A stretch of 64,000 bases of DNA, taken from contig NZ_JAIQZB010000003.1 in the NCBI RefSeq assembly GCF_020164555.1, positions 124,001 through 188,000 of the forward strand, read 5' to 3'. A model generated the notes under the pieces. That model saw only the letters and a list, made by a program, of their open reading frames with translations, ran no database searches and was not told the DNA's origin. Shown here piece after piece: positions 7,339 through 15,937 of the stretch. The position numbers and the translations under genes were made by a program. How positions within the stretch are numbered: position 1 is the first letter of the stretch; the number at the start of each line of letters is the position of its first letter. This stretch comes from Salegentibacter lacus (GTDB taxonomy: Bacteria; Bacteroidota; Bacteroidia; Flavobacteriales; Flavobacteriaceae).

Positions 7339-10300
7339 ATGCAGACTGAACAACACGCCAAAAAAATAGGTAATACACATATACTCAAGCCTCGCAAGGC
7401 ACTCAACAAAGCTTTTTTAAAGGTTAAGCCTAATCGCTCGCAGATCGAGGAGTTTAAGGAGAACCTTATTCAGTTACTGGACAGGACTAATGATACTGAA
7501 AGCGAGGAGTTCCATAAGAACCTGGTAACAAACTTTCTGAATAGGACTTATTACGAATCCAAACATTTCATCAATACCAAGGGCAGGAACGACCTGGTGA
7601 TTCATAACGGAAACAAAGCCAAAAGCAGCGTAGGTGTTATCCTGGAGGCAAAGAAACCCACGAACCGGGCAGAGATGCTTAGCCGGGAGAAGATCAACGT
7701 GAAGGCGTTCCAGGAGTTGGTGTTATATTACCTGCGGGAACGCATCACGCATAAGAACCTGGAGGTGAAATACGTGATTGCCACTAATATTCACGAGTGG
7801 TTTATCTTTGATGCCAATGTTTTTGAAAAGGCGTTTGCACAGAACAAAAAACTGGTAAGTCAGTTTACCGATTTTGAAGCCGGCAGACTTACTGGAACAA
7901 ATACCGATTACTTCTATAAAGAAATAGCCCAGCCTTTTATTGCTGAAATGCAGCAGGAAGTGGAATTCACTTATTTTGATATAAGGAACTACGAAAAACC
8001 ACTCAGGAACAACAACCCAAAGGATGATAATAAGCTGATTGCCCTTTATAAATTGTTATCGCCTGAACATCTTTTAAAACTTCCTTTTACCAACGATAGC
8101 AACAGCCTTGATAAACGATTCTATGGCGAATTGCTTCATATTATAGGCCTAACCGAAACCAAGCAGGGTGGTAAAAAACTAATAGAACGCCAGAAAGAAG
8201 GACAGCGAAATACCGGTTCTTTTTTGGAGAATGCTATTATCCAACTAGATAGTATGGATAAGATTGGCAGACTGGAAAACCCCACTCAATTTGGTGCAAA
8301 CCAACAGGAACGGCTTTTTAATGTTGGACTGGAACTAAGTATTACCTGGTTAAACAGGATTCTTTTCCTAAAGCTTTTAGAAGCTCAATTAATCACCTAT
8401 CACAAAGGAGATAGATCTTATGAATTTCTTAGCCTGGACAGGATAAATAATTATGACGATCTAAACAGCCTGTTTTTTCAGGTGTTGGCACGTCAGTATT
8501 CAGAGCGGAATGAAGATGTAAAAGCCCTTTTTGAAAAAGTGCCCTATCTCAATTCTTCCCTTTTTGAACCTACAGATATTGAACACAGTACGCTTTTTAT
8601 AAGTAATCTACGGGACGATAAGACTTTACCTATATATAGCGCTACGGTGCTAAAGGACAAAAAAGGCAAAAAACGCAGCGGCGAACTTAACGCCCTGGAA
8701 TATTTGTTTGAGTTCCTCAATGCCTACGATTTTAGCAGTGAAGGCGGGGAGACCATTCAGGAAGATAACAAGACCTTAATTAATGCCTCTGTGCTGGGGC
8801 TTATTTTTGAAAAGATAAACGGCTATAAAGACGGCTCTTTCTTTACACCCGGCTTTATTACGATGTATATGTGCCGCGAGACCATAAGGAAAGCGGTGGT
8901 GCAGAAATTTAACGAGAACAAAGACTGGGATTGTAAGGATCTGGATGAATTATATGATCGAATAGAAGACCGCAAGGAAGCGAATGAGCTTATCAACAGC
9001 CTGAAGATCTGTGATCCCGCGGTGGGCTCCGGACACTTTTTGGTTTCGGCGTTAAATGAGATGATCGCCATTAAAAACGACCTGAATATCCTGCAGGATC
9101 GCTCCGGAAGGCGGCTTAAGGAATACCAGGTGGAAGTGGTGAACGACGAACTTATTGTAACCGATGAGGACGGCGAACTCTTTGAATATAACCCCACCGC
9201 AAAGGAAAGTCAGCGCATCCAGGAAGCCCTTTTTCACGAGAAGCAGAAGATCATAGAAAACTGCCTTTTTGGAGTGGATATCAACCCGAACTCGGTAAAA
9301 ATATGCCGACTGCGACTGTGGATAGAGTTACTGAAGAATGCCTACTACAAGAACGAGACGGAACTTGAGACCTTGCCGAATATTGATATCAACATAAAAT
9401 GCGGAAATTCCCTTATTAGCCGCTTTGACCTGGATGCCGACTTAAGCAAGGCGCTAAAAGACAGCAAATGGAATATTGACAGCTATCGCAATGCCGTAGA
9501 TACCTACCGGAACGCTCAAAATAAAGAGCAAAAGCGGGAGATGGAGAAGATTATCCAGGACATTAAAAGCGATTTTAGAAGCGAGATCTCGGCCAACGAT
9601 CCCAAGGTTAAAAAGTTGCAAAAAGTAAAAGGCGAACTCTTTATAATGTCTAATCAAACCCAGATGTTTGAGCTTTCAAAAAGTGAGAAAGCTGCCTGGA
9701 ATAAAAAACTGCAAAAACTCACCAAAGACAGCAAAAAACTGGAAACCGAAATCCAGGAGATCATAGACAATAAGATCTATGAAAATGCTTTTGAGTGGCG
9801 TTTTGAGTTTCCGGAAGTGTTGGATAAAAATGGAGATTATATAGGTTTTGATGTGGTGATTGGGAATCCGCCTTATATGCGCGTACAGGAAATTACTAAA
9901 ACACAGCCTTTAGAAAAGAATTTCTACGAACAAAATTATCAGGTTGCTCGTTCTTCTTACGATCTGGCTAATATTTTTATGGAATTAGCCGTAAATATAT
10001 CTAATGTTAAATCTAGTAATTGCTACATATTACCACACAAGTTTTTCAACTCATCAAGCACAAGTAATTTTAGGGATTACCTTACAGATGGACAGTATAT
10101 TGACAAATTAACACATTTTGGAGCAAATATGATATTTGATGAGGCTGATACTTATACTTGTATAGCTAATTTTAGTCCTCTTCCCAACTCAGGCTTTTTA
10201 CTTTACAAAGCAAAATATAATGAAGATTATCATTCTAAAATGCTTGACGAATATAATTACGATCTAATATTATATCAACAGCTGAATGAGTTGTCCGAAT

Positions 10301-11220
10301 TATATGGTTCAAATCAGTGGATATTGCCTGAAGGCCGTTTAGGGGTAAGAATATTCGAAAAGCTTTATAAATCAGGAATTACTTTTTCTGACAGATTTGA
10401 AGGGATTTACCAAGGAATAGCAACAAGTAAAGATGAGTTATATATAGGAGAACTCCTTGAGGAGACTGAACAAACATACGTTTTAACTTTTGAAAAACTA
10501 AACAAACAGTATGAGGTTGAAAAAGATTTTTTTAAACCACTTCTTAGAGGAAAAGATGTGCAAAGATATTCCTATTTGAAAACTGATCTGTTTGTTTTCT
10601 TTCCTTATGATTTATCTACTGAAGGGGAACCAGCTGTTACATTAAATAAATTTGAAGAAGGCTACCCTTTGACATTTAAATATATAATTGACAATGAAAT
10701 AAATTTTAAATCAAGAGAGAGAGGGAGAGCCGGAAAAATGGATTTATGGTATACATATATTTATCCGAAAAATTTAGATAAGTTTCAAAAGTATAAGCTC
10801 TCGTCAATGGAAATTTGTTCACGATATCCTAATGTGACTCTCAATCCTGGAATCTACCACAATACAAAAGTTTATAGTTGGATCAAAAAAGAAACGACAA
10901 AAGAAAGCTACGAATATTTACTTAGCATCGCCAATTCTAAAATTTTATGGTGGTTCCTAATTATCACTGGTGATACCCTTCGTGGTGATGCGCGCACTTT
11001 CAAAACAAATTATCTAAATCCCTTTCCTCTTCCAGGAGCAGTTTCAATAGAAAAAGAGCAGGAAATTACGGAGAAGGTTAAAACTCTGATTGAAATAAAA
11101 AAACAAAATCCCACCGCCGACACCGCTGTCTTAGAAGCAGAAATTGACCGGCTGGTGTATGAGCTTTATGGGCTGACGGAGGAGGAGATCGGGATTGTTG
11201 AAAATTCGATTAATAATTAA
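7339..11220 (+). CDS. Type IIG restriction enzyme/N6-adenine DNA methyltransferase (Eco57I-like single chain)
   Basis: The 1293-residue protein combines cleavage, modification and recognition. Residues about 30-170 form a PD-(D/E)xK nuclease core (GRNDLVIHNG with D85, then ILEAKK with E103 and K105). A helical connector follows. The methyltransferase has motif I as DPAVGSGHF from D559 and catalytic motif IV NPPY at 843-846, which marks an N6-adenine enzyme. The C-terminal part (about 860-1240) has the TaqI-like specificity-domain pattern (PEGRLGVRIFEKL, FFKPLLRGKDVQRY). BREX PglX is a relative but normally lacks an active nuclease domain and comes with pglZ, brxC and others, none of which is here. 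The specificity region is visibly richer in A+T than the parts before and after it, which suggests domain exchange. An antitoxin-like separate methylase is not needed because both activities are in one chain. Confidence 0.9.
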   Translation: MQTEQHAKKIGNTHILKPRKALNKAFLKVKPNRSQIEEFKENLIQLLDRTNDTESEEFHKNLVTNFLNRTYYESKHFINTKGRNDLVIHNGNKAKSSVGVILEAKKPTNRAEMLSREKINVKAFQELVLYYLRERITHKNLEVKYVIATNIHEWFIFDANVFEKAFAQNKKLVSQFTDFEAGRLTGTNTDYFYKEIAQPFIAEMQQEVEFTYFDIRNYEKPLRNNNPKDDNKLIALYKLLSPEHLLKLPFTNDSNSLDKRFYGELLHIIGLTETKQGGKKLIERQKEGQRNTGSFLENAIIQLDSMDKIGRLENPTQFGANQQERLFNVGLELSITWLNRILFLKLLEAQLITYHKGDRSYEFLSLDRINNYDDLNSLFFQVLARQYSERNEDVKALFEKVPYLNSSLFEPTDIEHSTLFISNLRDDKTLPIYSATVLKDKKGKKRSGELNALEYLFEFLNAYDFSSEGGETIQEDNKTLINASVLGLIFEKINGYKDGSFFTPGFITMYMCRETIRKAVVQKFNENKDWDCKDLDELYDRIEDRKEANELINSLKICDPAVGSGHFLVSALNEMIAIKNDLNILQDRSGRRLKEYQVEVVNDELIVTDEDGELFEYNPTAKESQRIQEALFHEKQKIIENCLFGVDINPNSVKICRLRLWIELLKNAYYKNETELETLPNIDINIKCGNSLISRFDLDADLSKALKDSKWNIDSYRNAVDTYRNAQNKEQKREMEKIIQDIKSDFRSEISANDPKVKKLQKVKGELFIMSNQTQMFELSKSEKAAWNKKLQKLTKDSKKLETEIQEIIDNKIYENAFEWRFEFPEVLDKNGDYIGFDVVIGNPPYMRVQEITKTQPLEKNFYEQNYQVARSSYDLANIFMELAVNISNVKSSNCYILPHKFFNSSSTSNFRDYLTDGQYIDKLTHFGANMIFDEADTYTCIANFSPLPNSGFLLYKAKYNEDYHSKMLDEYNYDLILYQQLNELSELYGSNQWILPEGRLGVRIFEKLYKSGITFSDRFEGIYQGIATSKDELYIGELLEETEQTYVLTFEKLNKQYEVEKDFFKPLLRGKDVQRYSYLKTDLFVFFPYDLSTEGEPAVTLNKFEEGYPLTFKYIIDNEINFKSRERGRAGKMDLWYTYIYPKNLDKFQKYKLSSMEICSRYPNVTLNPGIYHNTKVYSWIKKETTKESYEYLLSIANSKILWWFLIITGDTLRGDARTFKTNYLNPFPLPGAVSIEKEQEITEKVKTLIEIKKQNPTADTAVLEAEIDRLVYELYGLTEEEIGIVENSINN

Positions 11221-11356
11221 TTGACGTTCCTGAGGGGAGATTGTTTTGAGGAAAAGAATAATTAATTCTCTTTATTAGAATAGAACAATAAATTGATTGG
11301 AAAAAACTTTTTAAAAACAGATAATATTCAATTTAAACCATTACAGAACTAAACAA

Positions 11357-11710
11357 ATGGAACCAATTACAATAATAACAACCGCACTTTCTTTAGCTTC
11401 TCCATATTTGGCAAAGACAGGTGAAAAGGTTGCTGAGAAAATAGGCGAAGATGTATGGAATTTACTAAAGAAACCTTTCAGCAAAGAAAGAAAGGAAGAG
11501 TTGTTTACGGAATGCCCAAATGAAAAACAATTAAAGAAAATAGAAGAGGAATTACTCCTAAAAGTTCAAAACAATGAAACTTTTAAAAATGAACTTCTTG
11601 AAACTATTACTCAGGCCGAAATAAACCTTAATCAACAAAATATCAATAATCAAGGTAAAGTTGAAAAACAGGTAAATATTCAATCTAATACAGGAGATAT
11701 TAAATTTTAA
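11357..11710 (+). CDS. Small helical effector with C-terminal amyloid-like motif (ABC-3C operon gene 1)
   Basis: The 117-residue protein opens with an amphipathic/hydrophobic segment (MEPITIITTALSLASPYLAK) and continues as charged helices up to about residue 90, reminiscent of Bell/HeLo-like or other effector-associated domains that act at membranes. Residues 96-117 (INNQGKVEKQ, VNIQSNTGDIKF) form a Gln/Asn/Gly-rich beta motif that ends exactly at the C-terminus. The same 22-residue pattern occurs at residues 5-26 of the next protein. This pairing is typical of bacterial amyloid-signalling motifs that couple an effector to its activator. Its stop codon overlaps the next start (TAATG), so translation is coupled. 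Effector and membrane activity are inference from layout. Confidence 0.65.
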   Translation: MEPITIITTALSLASPYLAKTGEKVAEKIGEDVWNLLKKPFSKERKEELFTECPNEKQLKKIEEELLLKVQNNETFKNELLETITQAEINLNQQNINNQGKVEKQVNIQSNTGDIKF

Positions 11711-12285
11711 TGGGGCAAGAAGTAAATAATGAAGGAGAAATCCAATCACAGTTAAATGCAACAAATGTTGAAGGAAGCATATATTTCACAAAGAAAACCC
11801 GATTCGCGAAAAGGTTTGAAAAACTAAACCAGGAAGTCAAAAATGATGAACGATATGAAGGAACTATGGAATCCTTGAAATATTATTTAACAAAACTTGA
11901 TGGAATTGATGCCGAAACAAAATTGTCTGATGGTGGTTTTAATGAAAATGAGATTATTTCCGCAATGAAACGAAAAGAAAAGTATGCAAAACGATTACAA
12001 CTCAATAGATTTTTCGAATCTGCTCAGTGGATAGATAGTCAATTATTTGCCAAAATAAAAATGGATTTTGAAGCTTTTGTTTTACCTCTAATTGACAATG
12101 GGTCTTCCAAAATCGAAATATTACAACATGTTGTTATAAAAGTAGTTCAGCCTGTGCTCGACTTAATAAATATCGAGGGTGAAGATGATGAAGTGTTAAA
12201 CTACAACGCTGATGATATTTTTGGAATGATTTATTACTTAACAGGTCAATGTCACATAAACTGGAAAAATTATGATAGTATATAA
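11710..12285 (+). CDS. Amyloid-motif adaptor with ABC-3C C-terminal domain (ABC-3C operon gene 2)
   Basis: Residues 5-26 (VNNEGEIQSQ, LNATNVEGSIYF) match the C-terminal motif of the preceding protein without gaps: eight identities and several conservative changes. The rest (about 30-191) looks like the C-terminal domain that links effectors to ABC three-component systems: RFEKLNQEVKNDERYEG, YYLTKLDGID, FESAQWIDSQLFAKIK and the terminal DDIFGMIYYLTGQCHINW. In known ABC-3C systems this domain is normally fused to a catalytic effector. Here it carries only the short motif, so the effector would be supplied by the upstream gene. It overlaps the next gene by 14 bases. Confidence 0.75.
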   Translation: MGQEVNNEGEIQSQLNATNVEGSIYFTKKTRFAKRFEKLNQEVKNDERYEGTMESLKYYLTKLDGIDAETKLSDGGFNENEIISAMKRKEKYAKRLQLNRFFESAQWIDSQLFAKIKMDFEAFVLPLIDNGSSKIEILQHVVIKVVQPVLDLINIEGEDDEVLNYNADDIFGMIYYLTGQCHINWKNYDSI

Positions 12286-12790
12286 TCAAGCTCTTGATTT
12301 ATATCATACCATCTTTAGGTTGCTCCACTTTCTTAACAAGTTTGAAAACAAGAGTATGATTGAAATTGAAAGAATTAGGATTTGGGATTTTTATTTTCTT
12401 TTTCCAAGTAAGATTCATGAAATAAGGTTGAAACAAAGTGAATCTGATATTAGAGTATTAAGAAAACAATTCATAAAAGATTCAAAGAATCCCTATGAGG
12501 AAATATTTGAAAATCGAAAAATATTTGAAAAAATAAAACCATATCAACTAGCCGCACTTAACTGTATAGCTTCCTATGGTATAATTGATAAATCCTTTTT
12601 AGATCAACAACGAATTTCAATAATTAACAAAGAAATCTTGACTGAATTTGTAAATAACTTCGAAGAGTTACCTGCAAAAGAGAAAAATGTAATTTCCTTA
12701 ATGACATCACATTTTAACCAAATATCACTATTCGGAACTGATGGATTAAAGAGTAGAACTAACCTATTAGAAAGTAAGTATGATGCGTAA
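12272..12790 (+). CDS. ABC-3C middle component (operon gene 3)
   Basis: The 172-residue protein has the middle-component signature near its N-terminus: YNQALDLYHTIFRLLHFL followed by IEIERIRIWDFYFLFPSKI. The remaining helices (QLAALNCIASYGIID, EKNVISLMTSHFNQISLFG) fit a compact winged-helix-like adaptor. In ABC three-component systems, as classified by Aravind and colleagues, this component sits between the ABC ATPase and the effector. Its start overlaps gene 2 by 14 bases and its end overlaps the ATPase start by 11, so the set is translated as a unit. It has no enzyme motif and is not a toxin by itself as far as I can see. Confidence 0.8.
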   Translation: MIVYNQALDLYHTIFRLLHFLNKFENKSMIEIERIRIWDFYFLFPSKIHEIRLKQSESDIRVLRKQFIKDSKNPYEEIFENRKIFEKIKPYQLAALNCIASYGIIDKSFLDQQRISIINKEILTEFVNNFEELPAKEKNVISLMTSHFNQISLFGTDGLKSRTNLLESKYDA

Positions 12791-14708
12791 TAATTTATTC
12801 CTGAACAGACTACGAATATATACTGAGAATGGAGAAATAGCATATGACGAAAAATTTCATAAAGGTGTTAATATAATTCGTGGAGATAATAGTAGTGGTA
12901 AATCAACTATTACTCATTTCATTTTTTACGTATTAGGTGGAGCATTTAATGATTTTGTACCAGAGGCAAGGCTATGTTCACAATCCATTGCAGAAGTTGA
13001 GATGAATGGTGCAACTTTTACTATAAAAAGAGATATTGTACAAGATGATAAAGGAAATATAAGTACACAAACACCACTCTATTTTTTTTGGGGTAATATG
13101 AATGAAAGCTTTGATCCTCCAATTGATAAAGGTTGGCAAAAATTTGGTTATAGGACTACCGATAATAGAAAAAGCTTCTCTAACGTGATATTTGAAAACC
13201 TTGATCTGCCTATAGTTAAAGGTGATAGTAATATAACATTTCACCAAATTTTGAGACTGTTGTATATTGACCAAGAATCACCCACAAGCTCCTTATTCTT
13301 ATATGAACACTTTGATAGCCAACTAACTAGAGAAACAGTATCGGACTTATTATTAGGTGTTTATAATGAAGAACTGTATGAAAATAAAAAGCGTCTAATT
13401 GCAGCAGAGAAAGAATACGAAAGCATTAAAAGTGAATTAAAAGTAACTTCGCAATTTTTTTCTGATCCGCTTGCACTAAATCCAGCACATATTCTTGAAG
13501 CTATTCAAAACAGAGAAAAGGAAATATCCGCTATTCAAGAAGAAATTATCTCTATTAGAAATAAAGGTAAGGAAGTTAGTTACGATGATGATTCTAAACT
13601 TTCCTTTCAAAAAATAAATGAAAATGCAATTGCACAACGGAAAGTTGTTACTGCTTTAGAAAATGAAATCACATATTTGTACAATGAAATTGAAGATTCC
13701 ACCTTTTTCATTGAAACTCTTAATAAAAAAGTAGAAGCATTAAAGAATTCTATACATACTAGAGAGTTTTTAGGCAATCTTCCTCTTGAATATTGCCCTG
13801 AATGTTTGACAAAGATAAAAGTAAATGAAGAAAGTTCTAATTGTAAACTATGCAAAGAAAGTATAGATGAATCGTTTGGTGTTGTTCAGGCTAGAAGAAT
13901 GGAACTTGAAATTGGTTTTCAAATTAATGAATCAAAAAAATTACTTGAGCTCAATAAGAGAAGTTTGTTAGAATTAGAATCTAAATATTCTAGCGAAATT
14001 GGCAAACTCCATGATATTCAAAAACAAGTTAATTCAGCATTAGAAGATGTCAAATCGTACAATGAAGAAGCAACAGATAATCTTAACAATAAAAAAGGTT
14101 TTATTGAAGGAGAAATTCTTCAATATAGGACTATGCTAGAAAATGCCGAATTATATGACCGACTTCTCCAAAAGAAAAATCAGTTAGGAAAAGAGGTGAA
14201 ATATTTAAAATCTTATATTTTTAAAACAGAGAAAGCTCAGACAACAATAAAACAAGCAATAAATGAAAAAATCAAAGAGGAAGGGGTTTATTTACTCAAC
14301 AATGATTTAGATAGACAGGATGAGTTTAAAAACGCGAATGACTTCTTTATTGATTATTCAAATAATATCGCTTTTCTATCAAATAAATTTTCTAAATATT
14401 CGGCAAGCTCAAATTTTTACTTAAAAGTTGTTGCAAGGTTTTCAATCTTCTTAGCTTCTTTACATATTGATGAAATGCGTTACCCTAGATTTATTTTCGC
14501 AGACAATATGGAGGATAAAGGAATTGAAATGAAAAGGGCTCAAAACCTTCAATATTTATTAATTGAAAGGGTAAATAATTTTGATAAAAACAAATATCAA
14601 ATGATTTATACAACCTCATATATTACAGAGGAACTTAATCAAAGTGAACTTGTTGTTGGAGAATATTACACAAAAGAAAATCCAAGTCTTAAAAACATTA
14701 ATAAGTAG
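12780..14708 (+). CDS. ABC-3C ATPase, SMC/Rad50-like with zinc-ribbon coiled coil (operon gene 4)
   Basis: The 642-residue protein has Walker A GDNSSGKST (G35-T43), a long coiled coil (about 190-330 and 370-520) interrupted by a zinc ribbon (C339xxC342...C355xxC358), a degenerate ABC signature near SASSNFYLKV, and Walker B as PRFIFADNMED with D575 followed by N where many ABC proteins have D-E. A final switch-like segment YQMIYTTSYI follows. This is the architecture of ABC-3C sensor ATPases, thought to act on nucleic acids of invaders. The unusual hinge position taken by a zinc ribbon resembles a Rad50 hook but has two CxxC pairs in one chain. It is the last gene of the coupled operon. Confidence 0.85.
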   Translation: MMRNNLFLNRLRIYTENGEIAYDEKFHKGVNIIRGDNSSGKSTITHFIFYVLGGAFNDFVPEARLCSQSIAEVEMNGATFTIKRDIVQDDKGNISTQTPLYFFWGNMNESFDPPIDKGWQKFGYRTTDNRKSFSNVIFENLDLPIVKGDSNITFHQILRLLYIDQESPTSSLFLYEHFDSQLTRETVSDLLLGVYNEELYENKKRLIAAEKEYESIKSELKVTSQFFSDPLALNPAHILEAIQNREKEISAIQEEIISIRNKGKEVSYDDDSKLSFQKINENAIAQRKVVTALENEITYLYNEIEDSTFFIETLNKKVEALKNSIHTREFLGNLPLEYCPECLTKIKVNEESSNCKLCKESIDESFGVVQARRMELEIGFQINESKKLLELNKRSLLELESKYSSEIGKLHDIQKQVNSALEDVKSYNEEATDNLNNKKGFIEGEILQYRTMLENAELYDRLLQKKNQLGKEVKYLKSYIFKTEKAQTTIKQAINEKIKEEGVYLLNNDLDRQDEFKNANDFFIDYSNNIAFLSNKFSKYSASSNFYLKVVARFSIFLASLHIDEMRYPRFIFADNMEDKGIEMKRAQNLQYLLIERVNNFDKNKYQMIYTTSYITEELNQSELVVGEYYTKENPSLKNINK

Positions 14709-14898
14709 AAAAGACTGCATACAAAAATCTATAAGTATAACACGGGCAGAAGGGCAAAATTTTAACAAAATGAATTAACAAACATATTGACGAACTGAAG
14801 AAGAAGTACTTATAATCCCTTGATACGATTATACTTGACTGTTCTCGATGCGTGAAGTGAATAAAATTACAAATAGATGAAACTACGATACCAATTGA

Positions 14899-15915
14899 AT
14901 GGAAAAAAATTACAACGAAGAATCCTTTAAAAAGGGAGAACAATTTGAAAGATATGTTGAGGAAACAATTTTTCCAGAAGCACATTATGAGGTAATTTAC
15001 AAAACCAGTGATAGTACACAAAATAGGAGACGTTTCGTTACAAAATCATTAGAACCCGATTTTCATTTCAAATGTAGAGTCACGGGGAAAGAATTTTATG
15101 TTGAAGCAAAATGGCGAGCAAAACCTTATAAAGATTTATATCAGGTATTAAGCGAAAAACAGTTTGAATCTTTTCCTACAATTAATTCCTCTGAGCGACC
15201 AGTTTTTATTGCCTTTGGCTATGGAGGCCAAGCCTCGAATCCGGATTATGTTAGCCTGATTCCTTTGAATCAAGTGCGAAGTTTAAAAATTTCACCTGGC
15301 GAAGTTCATTCCTTTAATATCGAGAAGGTTCATTATCCTAATAACCATTTTATTCAACAAGAAGAAGAAAAAGAGAGTGAGCCAAAAGAAGGTCAAGTAC
15401 CTCCACAAGGAGAGAAAAAAACAGAACCGGAAAAAAGTTTTCAGAAATATAACTCCAAAATCCTGGCGCTCGCTGGTGTTGGAGTACTGGCCATCTTTAT
15501 GATAATTTACAGCTTCGCCTTTTCTGATGAGAATCCTGTAAAAACTCCAGAGGAACAACTAAAAGAAATTGTAGCTGATTATTATCAAACCATGAATAGT
15601 AATCAAGTAGAAAAGTTGCCAGAGTATTTGAGTCCGCAAGTCACCGGCTGGTATGGGGAACAGAACCCGTCCCGGGAGTGGATCTATAGAAATGCTAAAG
15701 CCCACCGTGGTAAGTACCCATTCTCGTCTTCAGATATCGACTGGGATAGCTTTAAAGTTGCTAGGAAAAGTAATGGAGATTATCATGTTTCCTATGAGAT
15801 GATTTATAAATCCAAATCGAAAATCACTGACGATTACGATGTTTTTGATTTAAAGCTCATTACCAAATGGGATGATAATTATAAGCTTAAAAGTATTTCA
15901 GAGATTAAGAATTGA
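14899..15915 (+). CDS. Membrane-anchored PD-(D/E)xK nuclease-like protein with NTF2-like C-terminal domain
   Basis: Residues about 8-110 match a restriction-endonuclease-like fold: GEQFERYVEE, then LEPDF (D54), then FYVEAKW (E69 and K71), the D...ExK catalytic set of Mrr/NERD-type enzymes. A low-complexity Glu/Lys/Pro linker (about 150-183) leads to one transmembrane helix (ILALAGVGVLAIFMIIYSF, about 187-208). Residues about 216-338 (EEQLKEIVADYYQTMNSNQ ... LKLITKWDDNYKLKSISE) fit a periplasmic NTF2/SnoaL-like domain. So a cytosolic nuclease-like domain is tied to an outside-facing sensor-like domain. It lies 190 bases after the ABC-3C operon and may be a separate defence gene. Whether it cuts DNA is unknown. 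Confidence 0.75.
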   Translation: MEKNYNEESFKKGEQFERYVEETIFPEAHYEVIYKTSDSTQNRRRFVTKSLEPDFHFKCRVTGKEFYVEAKWRAKPYKDLYQVLSEKQFESFPTINSSERPVFIAFGYGGQASNPDYVSLIPLNQVRSLKISPGEVHSFNIEKVHYPNNHFIQQEEEKESEPKEGQVPPQGEKKTEPEKSFQKYNSKILALAGVGVLAIFMIIYSFAFSDENPVKTPEEQLKEIVADYYQTMNSNQVEKLPEYLSPQVTGWYGEQNPSREWIYRNAKAHRGKYPFSSSDIDWDSFKVARKSNGDYHVSYEMIYKSKSKITDDYDVFDLKLITKWDDNYKLKSISEIKN

Positions 15916-15937
15916 AAAATGCTATAGCTTCCTCTAA

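Noticed and set aside
7339-11220. BREX PglX or DISARM methylase
   Set aside because: The protein has its own PD-(D/E)xK nuclease residues and no pglZ, brxA/B/C or drm genes accompany it; a stand-alone type IIG enzyme fits better.
14709-14898. Extra small gene between the ABC-3C ATPase and the nuclease
   Set aside because: No frame of meaningful length with start and composition typical for the region; treated as spacer, with no clear promoter box.
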